This document shows positions 15,848-25,392 of a stretch of DNA of 64,000 bases, piece after piece (the first letter of the stretch is position 1; each line of letters begins with the position of its first letter). The position numbers were made by a program, and so were the translations under genes. Origin of the DNA: Pedobacter sp. BAL39 (GTDB taxonomy: Bacteria; Bacteroidota; Bacteroidia; Sphingobacteriales; Sphingobacteriaceae); the NCBI RefSeq assembly GCF_000170795.1, contig NZ_ABCM01000004.1, forward strand, positions 1 to 64,000, written 5' to 3'. The notes under the pieces are model-generated. The model saw only the letters and a list, made by a program, of their open reading frames with translations, was not told the DNA's origin and ran no database searches.

Positions 15848-18800
15848 TTAAAAATTGTAGGTAAAAGACAGACTGGCTGTCCTTCCATACTTAATCCGAT
15901 GGGTCACTATGTCTCCCTCGCTGCGATCATACTTATCGCTCTTTCCCGGCTTGGCAATTGCCTGCTTACGGTCTTCGCTGATATCATAACCATCTGCGTT
16001 GATATAAAAAGCAGAAGCATCGTCAAGCAGATTGCTGATATTAAGCCTCAGCTCAGCCTTTTGCTTAAATAACTTTTTACTCAACTGCAGATCCACCAGG
16101 TTACGCCCGTTTTCATACTCTATGTTATTCGGTTCATCTTCTACAGTGTAGGTGCGGTATCCTGAGCGGTTAAATGAAGCGTTGACACCAAAGGTTTTTG
16201 CGTTATAACTTATCCCGGCATTGACAATGTAGGGAGACTGCCCAAATAGCGGACGTTTGATTTCCAGATCGAAGGCTTCAATTGTAGGAGCTGTACCCGG
16301 CTCACCCTGGATCACGTTCTCACCAACAATCGTCACCTTTGATTTCATTATCGTGGCATTTCCAAACAGACTCAGGTTATTCAGCCATTCCTGATCGCCA
16401 AGAAAATCAAGTGATTTCCTGAACTCCATCTCCACTCCTAGATTATAAGCCGACTTCTGATTGGTGAAATAATATTTATTCAGGTTATTGGTCTTCATTA
16501 ATTCTACAGGATCATCAAAATCTTTATAGAATCCACTGATGCTCACAATCTCGCCTGATTTTGGATACCACTCATAACGCAGGTCATAATTCCTGATTCT
16601 GGTACTGATCAGATTTGATCCTGAAATCTCTCCACGCAGCAGGGGGTCGACAAAGGCCATTGTGGCAGTCTCTCTTAAATCAGGGCGGATCATTGTTATG
16701 GAATATGCAGCCCTGAAGTTCATCTTTTCTGTCAGGCTGTAGGTCAGGTTGGCCGATGGGAGATACTTCCAGTTTCGTTCTGACGTCTCTGTTAACCCTG
16801 TTCCTGTGTAAGGTTGCCCCGGAAACTGCTCCCCGAAACGTCTTCGTTTTTCCAACTCGGACAGCTGATCGTTCCTGGAGTCGAAATGTTCAGCCCTTAC
16901 ACCATATACTATTCTCAGTTTCTGAAAAAACCGCTGATCCAGCATCAGGTAAGCCGCATGGTACTTAGATGACCCCTTATACTGGTCGCCACTATTCTCT
17001 GCATTTGCAAAATAGTAACCTTTGTTCTGAGCCCAGCCCTGGTTCTCGGGAGCCAACACGACCTCGTAAGGACTATACAAGTCAAAAAACTGACCTGTAT
17101 AAGCAGAATAAAGATTTACCAACAGCGTATTTTGCTCACGGCTTTTATGCCAACCCGCATAGCCTATTTTAACAAGGCTTTTGTCTTTCAGGAAAGAGAA
17201 AGGCCGACTAAGGTTCAGGCCCCAGTTATAATCTGTTTGTTTAACATGCGTCCACACACGGTAATCAAAGTCAAACCCAGTCCCAAGATTATTGCTGTTT
17301 GCCAGCAGAGGCGTCTGATAAATCTCCTGACCATCAACAACGGAGGTCAGTCCATAGGTAAATCTGCGCAGGTCTTTATGGTCCTGCCCTACTGAAGTAC
17401 GGGCCACATTCCAGTCCAGCAAGAGGCCATCTTCTGTCAGCTTATGTTCGCCTTCCAGTTTATTCTGTAAGATATTCGTAAATACGGGATCCACAATGAT
17501 CGAATACTGCTTACTTCCCAGGTCGTCATCCTGTCTTTTGTAGACACCATAAGCATCATCGGTAAACATTCTGGTGTAAAGGTTTCTGACGCTGATCTTA
17601 TACTTTTCACCCTGAACACCCGCATTAATAGTTCCACCCAGGCTGCTGCTGAATTTCGAAACCTTACCGACGCCTGCCGTATCCGTATCAATCACATTCA
17701 CATGACCATACCCTCTCGTTGTGCGGTAATCATTCGTCTCCTGTGCATTCCTATACGTCAGCCCTGTCACAAAACCAATCTTTGTATGTTCATTGAGGTC
17801 GTATAACCGACCCAGTGCGAAGCGGTAGTTTTGGTTTGGTCTTGCAGTTTCGTTGTACAACCTGAACCCATTCGGATTGAACCGTTTACTTTGTTCCAAA
17901 GCCGTTGGTTCATAAGCCTCCGGATTGTCATTGCCAATACCCCTCACTGGGAAAACCCAGTATTTGATATCTTTAGGCTGCTTCCTGTCGCCATCATCAA
18001 AAGCAAGGTAATCGTATTTACCACGGCCACCTACCTGAAGAAAGTCCTTACCCGTACTGCGGGTATTGCCGCCCGTTCCTGCCGTTACAGACATGAAGTT
18101 GGACTCCGGTATGGCGAGCGTATTTACCGTTACCTGTCCTCCGGAAAACTGGGCAGAGACATCTGGTGTAGCTGTTTTATTTACGACCACACTGCTTACC
18201 AGCTCTGCAGGCACCACGTCAAAGGAAAAATTACGCCGGTTGAGGTCTGTGCTCGGAACGGCAATACCATCCACCATTGCCTGGTTGTAACGCTCGGCCA
18301 TACCACGCACCACTACATATTTGTTGTCAATGGTATTCACACCGCTCACCCGCTTTAGTACTGCCCCTACGTTATTGTCCGGTGTACGCGCGATCTGTTC
18401 AGACGAAATGCCATCTGTCATGGATGCTGCATTTTTTTGCTGGGCATACAGTCCCGCAACAGATTCCTTCTTAAAACTTCCGGTCACGGTTACCTGCTGG
18501 AGCGCATTAGCCGCAGCCTTCAGCACAACATCCAGCTTGCTGAGCTGGCCAGCTTTCACCACAACATCCGTAACACGTTTAGTTTGGAAAGAGATGTAGC
18601 TGACCTCAATGCTGTAGGTGCCTTCTGCCACATTAAACTGATAACTGCCATCCACACTACTTTGCATGGTTTTATTCAGCGGCAGAATCCTGACACTCGC
18701 TCCTGGCAGGCTTTCCCCCCGGTCATCAACAACCTTACCAGCAATGCGGCCGGTCTGCTGACGCTGGATCACCTTCTTATGGTCTATGCTGGCAGAAATA

Positions 18801-19126
18801 TGGTTACTGGAGACCAGAAATACCAGTCGTGTATTTCTTTCCAGGTCCTTCAACACTGAGTTCAAAGGCACATCCTTGTATTCAATATGGTTGACCTCCA
18901 GTTTTTCAAACTCCGAAGAGTTGAAGCTGATGTCAAATCCACTTTGTCGGGCAAGGTCATTCAACAATGCTGCGGCAGATATTTTCGCATACTTCAGCGT
19001 CACCCTTCTTTCGACACCCGCACCCGCCTGCGCATAAAGCGGCAGACTGGAGATGACGATGAGTAACATCACGATATATGTGTTGATCAGTATTAGTTTT
19101 CCCCGTTTCGGGTTTATTAAGTCCAT
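15848..19126 (-). CDS. STN-domain TonB-dependent receptor / transducer
   Basis: 1092 residues. After the signal sequence comes an STN (secretin/TonB N-terminal) domain (VTLKYAKISAAALLNDLARQ, FDISFNSSEFEKLEVNHIEY), about residues 40-115. A carboxypeptidase-like domain (IAGKVVDDRGESLPGASVRI), a plug (NNVGAVLKRVSGVNTIDNKY, VVVRGMAERYNQAMVDGIAV) and a large barrel ending ...ASLSFTYNF follow. The STN domain is the signalling module that contacts FecR-type anti-sigma factors. The ECF sigma and FecR genes lie immediately upstream on the same strand, so this receptor very probably reports ligand occupancy and induces its own operon. Confidence 0.93.
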   Translation of the reverse strand: MDLINPKRGKLILINTYIVMLLIVISSLPLYAQAGAGVERRVTLKYAKISAAALLNDLARQSGFDISFNSSEFEKLEVNHIEYKDVPLNSVLKDLERNTRLVFLVSSNHISASIDHKKVIQRQQTGRIAGKVVDDRGESLPGASVRILPLNKTMQSSVDGSYQFNVAEGTYSIEVSYISFQTKRVTDVVVKAGQLSKLDVVLKAAANALQQVTVTGSFKKESVAGLYAQQKNAASMTDGISSEQIARTPDNNVGAVLKRVSGVNTIDNKYVVVRGMAERYNQAMVDGIAVPSTDLNRRNFSFDVVPAELVSSVVVNKTATPDVSAQFSGGQVTVNTLAIPESNFMSVTAGTGGNTRSTGKDFLQVGGRGKYDYLAFDDGDRKQPKDIKYWVFPVRGIGNDNPEAYEPTALEQSKRFNPNGFRLYNETARPNQNYRFALGRLYDLNEHTKIGFVTGLTYRNAQETNDYRTTRGYGHVNVIDTDTAGVGKVSKFSSSLGGTINAGVQGEKYKISVRNLYTRMFTDDAYGVYKRQDDDLGSKQYSIIVDPVFTNILQNKLEGEHKLTEDGLLLDWNVARTSVGQDHKDLRRFTYGLTSVVDGQEIYQTPLLANSNNLGTGFDFDYRVWTHVKQTDYNWGLNLSRPFSFLKDKSLVKIGYAGWHKSREQNTLLVNLYSAYTGQFFDLYSPYEVVLAPENQGWAQNKGYYFANAENSGDQYKGSSKYHAAYLMLDQRFFQKLRIVYGVRAEHFDSRNDQLSELEKRRRFGEQFPGQPYTGTGLTETSERNWKYLPSANLTYSLTEKMNFRAAYSITMIRPDLRETATMAFVDPLLRGEISGSNLISTRIRNYDLRYEWYPKSGEIVSISGFYKDFDDPVELMKTNNLNKYYFTNQKSAYNLGVEMEFRKSLDFLGDQEWLNNLSLFGNATIMKSKVTIVGENVIQGEPGTAPTIEAFDLEIKRPLFGQSPYIVNAGISYNAKTFGVNASFNRSGYRTYTVEDEPNNIEYENGRNLVDLQLSKKLFKQKAELRLNISNLLDDASAFYINADGYDISEDRKQAIAKPGKSDKYDRSEGDIVTHRIKYGRTASLSFTYNF

Positions 19127-19207
19127 GTAGTTTTCTAAATATTGTTTTCTTCTTCCCGGATTTCCGGATTGGTGTTTCTTTATTTGTTTTGGTTCCTTTG
19201 CGGGTAT

Positions 19208-20206
19208 CTATTTCTTCATAATGGAATAAGTCGTTTGGTTTACATCTTTAATAACTAGGTGGTGGGTAAAAGCGATGGAGCGTAAAATTTCTTTGGCATT
19301 TCCCTGTTGAAAAGAGCCGGTTACATACATCCTCCTGAAATGTTCCGGATTAAACTGGAGCTGAACATGGTAGTAAGCTGCAATATTGTAGAGCACCTCA
19401 TCAAGACGGTCTTTACTGAACTTCAAAGTACCAGAGGTCATCGGATCTTTGGCCAATGAGAAGGATTTAACTGCATCCTGACGATGTTCGCTGTCCTGTT
19501 CAAACTCCTGACCGGGATGGAGGATAACAGTTCCGTCCTTTACATCGTCATTATGGGCGATCCTCACTTTTCCTGTATAAAGGCTGATTTTTTCGTATCC
19601 ATATTTTTTGTAATTCTGTACGATGAATGAAGTCCCCAGGGCTGTCGTTGCGAGTTTCGCAGAACGAACGGTAAAAGGCTTTGTTTTGTCCTTTGCGACA
19701 TCAAAGAAGCCACGCCCATCCTCCAGAAACACCTCTCTGGCATTCCTTGTAAATTTCTTAGGGTACCTGAAGACCGTTCCTGAGCTCAACGTCACTTTTG
19801 TTCCATCCGATAACTCCACAATTTTCATATTGCCTACAGGTACGCTCACTGTTACGTATGTCCGGGTCAGCTTAAGAAACTCCTGTTCCTGCCACACCCT
19901 GTATCCTCCACCAATGATCAGCAATACAGCCGCTACAGAAGCGGCCTGCCAAAGCCATTTTAGCGTATGCCTTTTTCTATCAGCCTGAATGTACTTGTTC
20001 AGTCTCTTTCCTACACGTGTCCTTGATTCCGCAGACGGCACAAACCGGGCCTCCGCACTTTCTTCTTCAAGCTCAGCAATCAGCCTGTCATAGTCAGCAT
20101 CCAGCGCTCCGCTTTGCAACAATTCAAAAAATTCATTCAGCTCAGCTTCATTAAGCCGACGTTTACTGTACCTCCTGAATAAATCCTTTTTTCTTAAATA
20201 GTCCAT
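19208..20206 (-). CDS. FecR-family anti-sigma factor
   Basis: 332 residues: an N-terminal cytoplasmic domain, one transmembrane helix (WLWQAASVAAVLLIIGGGYR) near residue 90, then the periplasmic FecR domain (VSVPVGNMKIVELSDGTKVT, GRGFFDVAKDKTKPFTVRSA, ATTALGTSFIVQNY) and a C-terminal STN-interacting DUF4974-like domain (TLKFSKDRLDEVLYNIAAYY). It lies between the ECF sigma gene and the STN-TonB receptor, all in one direction, the standard cell-surface-signalling order. Confidence 0.93.
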   Translation of the reverse strand: MDYLRKKDLFRRYSKRRLNEAELNEFFELLQSGALDADYDRLIAELEEESAEARFVPSAESRTRVGKRLNKYIQADRKRHTLKWLWQAASVAAVLLIIGGGYRVWQEQEFLKLTRTYVTVSVPVGNMKIVELSDGTKVTLSSGTVFRYPKKFTRNAREVFLEDGRGFFDVAKDKTKPFTVRSAKLATTALGTSFIVQNYKKYGYEKISLYTGKVRIAHNDDVKDGTVILHPGQEFEQDSEHRQDAVKSFSLAKDPMTSGTLKFSKDRLDEVLYNIAAYYHVQLQFNPEHFRRMYVTGSFQQGNAKEILRSIAFTHHLVIKDVNQTTYSIMKK

Positions 20207-20452
20207 TTTTCTTTGTCTTTCAGCAGGCTGATCACAATTACCATCTGGCTGCTATAGAGGTATAGTACTTCCGGGAGCAAGTAGGGTAGTCCGGCAACAA
20301 AAAAATCATTTACTTTTCTGAAATCATTGCAATATGAAGTACTAGTCCCGGTGCCGGGAAGAACTCACCAAGTGAAAAAAATCAGCCTGTCGCAAAAAAA
20401 TGGCACCTGAAAGCCTGCGATCATCAAAGGAAAAAGAGTAGTAGTAGAAATG

Positions 20453-21037
20453 TTAACTAAAGAAAAGAAATGCAAAAAGGATAAAACCGTAGGTAAACTC
20501 GCCTGTACTGTTCAGCTTACGGATAGACTGATTGGCCTTCACCATGTGATCTTTTACAGCATCTCTGCTAATGGACAACCGCTCTGCTACCTCATTGTAG
20601 GAGAGCTCCCCAAATTTGATGAGTTCAAACACTTTACGTCGTTTCGGGGGGAAGCCATCCAGAAAGGTCTTCATCCGCGCCAGATCAAGCGCAGCATCTA
20701 TCGCAATGTCCTGGCGTACACTGCGCTGATCGTTCAACAGCTGTACCTTATGCTCCGCCTTAAACACAGCATTCAGTGCATTCTTTTTTAACCATCGAAA
20801 GACCTCATGTCTTGCAATACTAAAAAGATACGCCTTAACGCCCTGTTCAGGATCAATCAGCTCACGTTTCTGCCATAATATCAGAAAGGCATCATGAGTA
20901 AGTTCTTCCGCAACCTCTTCATTCCGACTGTATTTAAAACACACAGACCAGATGTCGTTGTAAAAGCAATGATAAATTTTTCTGAAAGCTGAAGCGTCAC
21001 CTTCTCTAAATCGCTGAATAACAATTTGTCCAAGCAT
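20453..21037 (-). CDS. ECF RNA polymerase sigma factor (FecI-like)
   Basis: 194 residues. Region 2 includes FRKIYHCFYNDIWSVCFKYS and EELTHDAFLILWQKRE. Region 4 is MKTFLDGFPPKRRKVFELIK with the helix-turn-helix LSYNEVAERLSISRDAVKDH. The last 14 residues (FTYGFILFAFLFFS) are strongly hydrophobic, a tail seen on some Bacteroidota FecI-like sigma factors and possibly a membrane anchor. It is 246 bases upstream of fecR and should direct transcription of the receptor operon. Confidence 0.93.
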   Translation of the reverse strand: MLGQIVIQRFREGDASAFRKIYHCFYNDIWSVCFKYSRNEEVAEELTHDAFLILWQKRELIDPEQGVKAYLFSIARHEVFRWLKKNALNAVFKAEHKVQLLNDQRSVRQDIAIDAALDLARMKTFLDGFPPKRRKVFELIKFGELSYNEVAERLSISRDAVKDHMVKANQSIRKLNSTGEFTYGFILFAFLFFS

Positions 21038-21138
21038 ATGATAAGCATTAACACTTCAAATAGACCGATTTAGTTTAACGGATAGGTTAACTTCATATTA
21101 AATAATGGTTCCCTTGTGAAAAACAATTAAATTCAGAT

Positions 21139-22497
21139 TTATCGGTGTATGACGACCATACCTGCGTTTTCGTCTGTCGAATTCCTGGAATCGTAAAATA
21201 CCTTCGCCGGCGTTGGCTTCGGGACAGATCGTAATGATGACTTGGCCGAAACACCTGTAATGTCGAACAATGCGCGGCTCAGTAATGGGTCTTCGGGATC
21301 TCCAAAAGGTTTAAGCGGCAGTAGTTCAAGTTCGTTGACTGCAATATCCGGCCTTAATCCAGCCGTATAATTGCCTATTCCATTTGCATTAAAGAGTTTA
21401 TAAACAAGAGGATGGATCACCCAAGTCACCACCCTCGGGTTGCGCATGTCTTTCACTTCAAACGATGCCATATCCTTACCTAAAGTCTGCCCCCCCACGC
21501 GTACCGTAGAAAGATAAGGGGAAAGACCGTTGGCCACCAGCTCCGCTGAAGAAGCCGTATGAGCTCCGGTAAGGATATATATCCTACTTAGCGGAAGCCG
21601 GTAAGGGATAAGTTGTGCAACAGTGGTTCCAGTTGCCGAGAGCGTCTCATCAAAGGTATTACGCTGATTACCAATCCTGGAATTGCCCCTGTATTCCGCA
21701 AAAATGTCACTCCCTTTTACAGGCGCAATCAATGCAGTTAACAATGCTGCGATATTTACTTCTCCCCCAGCATTGTAACGCATGTCAAGTACCAGCTCAG
21801 TAGCCTGAGCTGCACGGAAATCTGAAAAAGCAGCTTGCAAACCGGATATTGCATGCTCACGAAAGGTGTTGAAAAACAAATAAGCCACCATTTTTCCGCT
21901 GCGCTCAAAAGTTTTTGCCACATAAACAGGTTTGTCTGCAGGATAAGAAGAACGGTAACTGACCTCACCGGACCTTCCTTTAAAGGTCATCCGAATGCTT
22001 CCCTGCGCAATAGCTCCATTGATGAGCGTGCTGATGTTCTGTCCCGTAATGGCAGTCCCGTTCAGCGACAACACCTGGTCACCCCTCCGGATGCCAGCCT
22101 GGTCGGCTTCCGCGCCAGGAACTACCAGGGTAACCAGGCATTGAGGTTGCGCGGATACTTCAACACCAATCATATCTATTCCCAATGCAGCAGATAGGGT
22201 AGGATTTGAGGTCAGTGGTTTTGAAGGATTGACCAGGAGCGAAAAGCGGTCTGCAGAATTTTTGATGTTATTAAAAAATGTCTGTGGTTCCATCGACAAC
22301 AGCGGCTTTTTAGGAATGGCAGTATTCCAGTAATAAAAGACTTTCATACTGTCCAACACCCAGCTATTCAGGTATTCATTCGTATCAGCAGGATAATCAG
22401 GCTGGCGGTCATCTTTTTTACATGCACACAACGATAGCAATAGCAGACAAAAAACCAAACAATAGGAAAGACTGCGATCTGAGGGAGAGGTTTTCAT
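21139..22497 (-). CDS. S41-family PDZ-domain protease, lipoprotein
   Basis: About 452 residues from the ATG at 22497 (MKTSPSDRSLSYCLVFCLLL), which gives a lipoprotein signal ending SLCACKKDD. An upstream Met at 22515 is less likely. A PDZ domain lies around residues 110-170 (GAEADQAGIRRGDQVLSLNG). The S41 catalytic Ser sits in TASSAELVANG, with the Lys expected in VGGQTLGKDMASF. This type of tail-specific protease acts in the periplasm or on the cell surface. It lies 101 bases upstream of the sigma gene and is probably a separate unit. Confidence 0.88.
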   Translation of the reverse strand: MKTSPSDRSLSYCLVFCLLLLSLCACKKDDRQPDYPADTNEYLNSWVLDSMKVFYYWNTAIPKKPLLSMEPQTFFNNIKNSADRFSLLVNPSKPLTSNPTLSAALGIDMIGVEVSAQPQCLVTLVVPGAEADQAGIRRGDQVLSLNGTAITGQNISTLINGAIAQGSIRMTFKGRSGEVSYRSSYPADKPVYVAKTFERSGKMVAYLFFNTFREHAISGLQAAFSDFRAAQATELVLDMRYNAGGEVNIAALLTALIAPVKGSDIFAEYRGNSRIGNQRNTFDETLSATGTTVAQLIPYRLPLSRIYILTGAHTASSAELVANGLSPYLSTVRVGGQTLGKDMASFEVKDMRNPRVVTWVIHPLVYKLFNANGIGNYTAGLRPDIAVNELELLPLKPFGDPEDPLLSRALFDITGVSAKSSLRSVPKPTPAKVFYDSRNSTDENAGMVVIHR

Positions 22498-22878
22498 CTT
22501 TTCTGTATTTAACATCGAAAGATACAGAAAGCAAGAGCTGCTGATATTAACTTAATGTTAAACATCAAAAAAAACACAACAAACCCTAAAAAAGAAGGGC
22601 TAGTCAACGACTAACCCTAAGATTTTTAACAAGTTAATTTAAAATTGACGATCTCTGCCGTGATCGACATTGCAAATGTAAATAAATCTTTAAGAAATAA
22701 AAACTTCATTATTAATGTTTTGTAAAATTAAGCTACATCACAACATTTAAACACATGGACACTAAAAATATAGCATACCTATCTGTTGGCGATACTCACC
22801 TGTGCACCCATCGAAATTATTGACAAGGGCTGCTGTCAGCACAGGTTTTATCTCTTAAGACAACATGGCATATATCAT
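22498..22878. other. Intergenic region between the S41 protease and pterin dehydratase
   Basis: 381 bases, AT-rich, without a convincing ORF. It contains one hairpin (22597-22617) that reads as a terminator on the minus strand, plus the presumed S41 promoter region. Nothing else stands out. Confidence 0.6.
22597..22617 (-). terminator. Likely terminator on the minus strand
   Basis: On the minus strand GGGTTAGTC-GTT-GACTAGCCC forms a stem with one mismatch, followed by TTCTTTTTT. It lies about 260 bases beyond the pterin dehydratase stop, in the right orientation to end that transcript before the S41 gene. Confidence 0.5.
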
Positions 22879-23136
22879 TTAAATTTCGAGCAAGTCATCA
22901 ATCTGTTTGGCCAGCTTCCAGTCTTTCTCCGTAACCACATCACCAGCATCGTGTGTGCTTAACCAAATCTCTACTTTATTATACTCATTGGTCCATCTAG
23001 GATGATGGTTACTTTTTTCCGCGAGCAAGGCCACTCTTACCATAAATGCAAAAGCCTCCTGAAAATCCTTAAACAGCAATACTTTATAAAGCTTCTGACT
23101 GATCTCTTCCCATTGTTTCTGAACTACATTATCCAT
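22879..23136 (-). CDS. 4a-hydroxytetrahydrobiopterin dehydratase (PCD/DCoH family)
   Basis: 85 residues containing the pterin-4a-carbinolamine dehydratase signature: [20 protein letters not shown] and [19 protein letters not shown]. The conserved His-His-Pro and the Trp/Asp pair are present. The enzyme dehydrates 4a-hydroxytetrahydropterin to quinonoid dihydropterin, regenerating the cofactor of aromatic amino acid hydroxylases. No hydroxylase gene is in the window, so it is a stand-alone copy. Confidence 0.92.
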   Translation of the reverse strand: MDNVVQKQWEEISQKLYKVLLFKDFQEAFAFMVRVALLAEKSNHHPRWTNEYNKVEIWLSTHDAGDVVTEKDWKLAKQIDDLLEI

Positions 23137-23301
23137 AATTTATGACGTTTATGTATGATGGTAAAAACAACTGGTCAATTGATAAGTTTCAATTCATTTT
23201 GACAAGCCTGAATTTTAAAGATTGGTTTTCTATCTTTAAAAAGAAAAAACAGCACCCGAAAACACATTGATCTATAGTATTTGCATCCAACCAATATCCA
23301 G

Positions 23302-24192
23302 ATGAAAAGAATCACCCCTATTATTTTATCGTTCACATTATTTTACTCAGTCAATGTTGCAGCCCAGACCAGCATCCTGAAGCAAAAAATCAAACAACAG
23401 TTGTCTGGCAAAAAAGCAACTGTAGGTATTTCGATTCAGCACCTCGAGACAGGACAAACTCTTACCATCAATAACGACAAACATTACCCGATGCAGAGTG
23501 TGTATAAGTTTCACATCGCCATGGCCGTCCTGAACCAGGTAGACAAGGGTAAACTGCAATTGCAGCAAAATATCTATATCAAAAAAAGCGACCTGCTACC
23601 AGGCACCTGGAGTCCCATCAGGGAAAAATATCCGGAGGGGGAGATGAACCTGCCGTTGTCAGACTTGATCCGGTATACTGTGGCGCAAAGCGACAACAAT
23701 GGATGTGACATACTCTTACGCTTGCTTGGCGGCCCTAAGCTAGTGAACAATTACATCCACAAGCTTGGCATCGAAGATGTTTCCATTCAGGCTACTGAAG
23801 AGCAGATGCACCAATCTTACCCGGTACAATTCAGTAACTGGTCAACCCCGAAAGCAGCAACCGATTTACTGCTGCTGTTTTACCAACAAAACACCCTGTC
23901 GAAACAAAGCTTCAACTTTCTATGGGAGACCATGCTGTCCACAACCACCGGCAAAAAACAACTCAGAGGACAGCTTCCCCTCAATACACCAGTAGCACAC
24001 AAAACGGGCAACTCGGGCACTAATGACAAGGGGATCACTGCGGCATTGAACGACATCGGTATCATTACCCTGCCTGATGGCACTCACATCCTCATCAGTG
24101 TCTTTGTCTCCAACTCAAAAGAAAACAGTGAAACCAATGAAAGTATCATTTCTGACATCGCAAAGACCGCCTGGGACTATTTCCTGAAATAA
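23302..24192 (+). CDS. Class A beta-lactamase, subclass A2-like
   Basis: 296 residues from the ATG at 23302 (MKRITPIILSFTLFYSVNVA with signal peptide cleavage near AAQ); the TTG at 23281 is rejected. Active-site motifs are S-x-x-K in MQSVYKFHIA, SDN in AQSDNNGCDILL, the omega-loop Glu region ATEEQMH and KTG in AHKTGNSG. Spacing and the SNWSTP segment resemble the Bacteroidota A2 enzymes (PER/CfxA/CepA type). It should hydrolyse beta-lactams in the periplasm, probably including some cephalosporins. No integron, transposase or regulator is next to it, so it looks like an intrinsic chromosomal gene. Confidence 0.93.
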   Translation: MKRITPIILSFTLFYSVNVAAQTSILKQKIKQQLSGKKATVGISIQHLETGQTLTINNDKHYPMQSVYKFHIAMAVLNQVDKGKLQLQQNIYIKKSDLLPGTWSPIREKYPEGEMNLPLSDLIRYTVAQSDNNGCDILLRLLGGPKLVNNYIHKLGIEDVSIQATEEQMHQSYPVQFSNWSTPKAATDLLLLFYQQNTLSKQSFNFLWETMLSTTTGKKQLRGQLPLNTPVAHKTGNSGTNDKGITAALNDIGIITLPDGTHILISVFVSNSKENSETNESIISDIAKTAWDYFLK

Positions 24193-24204
24193 ATACCAGT
24201 TACA

Positions 24205-25050
24205 TCACTCGGGCTTTCCAGGCATAGTACTGAGCTTCTCTTTGAGCACCTCATATTCCTTTTCAAGGTTTCGAAAGGCTTTATCCCTTGGAATTATACC
24301 TTCTTCAGCCTCTATACGTGCCATATAACTGGCTTCAACAACGTCAAAACGCATTTTCACTTCCCGATACTTCTTTTTATGCTCCCGCGCTCTTGGCGTT
24401 TCTACCTGCCCATTCAGATTACCCACATACATGCTGTCGGAAATTTCCGTTGCATCAGCAGAACGGAAGCACATAAAGGCCTCCATTGGTTGGTCCAGCA
24501 ATGATTTATTCAATGGAATAAAATACTTACCAGCACTTCTCTTGGTGGCATTGAAATACATCCTTGAAGTTTTTACACCTGGGAAATAGAGCAAAATCAT
24601 CACACCATCTTCCTCAGCACCCCTATACCAGGTCTTCTCACCCGGATTCCAGCTGACCACAACTCCCTCTTCTGTTTTTGCAAGATGAATGTCTTCTGCA
24701 GTGGATACCTTGCCATTACTATTGCTCAGGATGACTTTACTGTAGTCAATGCTCAGGTTAGGAAATTCACCTTGTAAGGCTTGTTTTTTGATGTAAGATG
24801 TAGCGAGGTTATGTGCGTTTTTTGTTGTTCCACGGGCTTCGAGTTCAAAACTGACCTTTACGAAATCCTTGATGCAGCGCAGGAAGTCCATTGTGACTGT
24901 CATGGCCTGAAAGTTAGCCTGTTGCTTTTTGCTGGGTTTACCATTGTACTCGCCAATGGTTCTGCTGACGTACTGTCCGTTCAACATATAATATACAACC
25001 CTTCCTATTTTCCCGATGAATTGGCCATTCAGGCCTTTACCTATTGCCAT
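24205..25050 (-). CDS. DUF6266-family protein
   Basis: 281 residues. The N-terminal hallmark is GLNGQFIGKIGRVVYYMLNG, followed by YVSRTIGEYNGKPSKKQQAN. The middle part is beta-rich (VVVSWNPGEKTWYRGAEEDG, VMILLYFPGVKTSRMYFNAT). No signal peptide or membrane segment. Proteins of this type occur in many copies in Pedobacter and relatives, and the function is not known to me. The gene converges on the beta-lactamase gene with a 12-base gap. Confidence 0.8.
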   Translation of the reverse strand: MAIGKGLNGQFIGKIGRVVYYMLNGQYVSRTIGEYNGKPSKKQQANFQAMTVTMDFLRCIKDFVKVSFELEARGTTKNAHNLATSYIKKQALQGEFPNLSIDYSKVILSNSNGKVSTAEDIHLAKTEEGVVVSWNPGEKTWYRGAEEDGVMILLYFPGVKTSRMYFNATKRSAGKYFIPLNKSLLDQPMEAFMCFRSADATEISDSMYVGNLNGQVETPRAREHKKKYREVKMRFDVVEASYMARIEAEEGIIPRDKAFRNLEKEYEVLKEKLSTMPGKPE

Positions 25051-25392
25051 AATTAATTCGATTTAAGTTTAAAATGAGGTACTTGTTAATTTTAACACAA
25101 AATAGGAATCTTTCATGACAGATCCATACCAAAGCTATAATTAAATGTAAATTAAATTTAATTTAAATAGGTGTTTAGAATAGCTTAAAAGATCTTTTAG
25201 TCCTATCAACCCCCAATTAGATTCTATTAAAGAATCATTCAATAAACACTTAACTCTAGCCGTGCTAACAACGTGGTCATGCCGGCATGCTGGTACCGTT
25301 TACAGCAATGAACAGTTGTTCAATACCATAAAGGCTATTGCCAGTTAATCAAATGAAGTAATTTTGAAAAGATTAGTTTAAACGCTATGTTC
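25051..25392. other. AT-rich intergenic region with palindromes
   Basis: 342 bases between DUF6266 and DUF2238 genes, with no convincing ORF. It contains an 18-base perfect AT-only palindrome TAAATTAAATTTAATTTA (25148-25165), a TGTTAA-TT-TTAACA dyad close to the DUF6266 start, and CATGCCGGCATG near 25278. Some of these may be regulatory for DUF6266. Confidence 0.5.
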
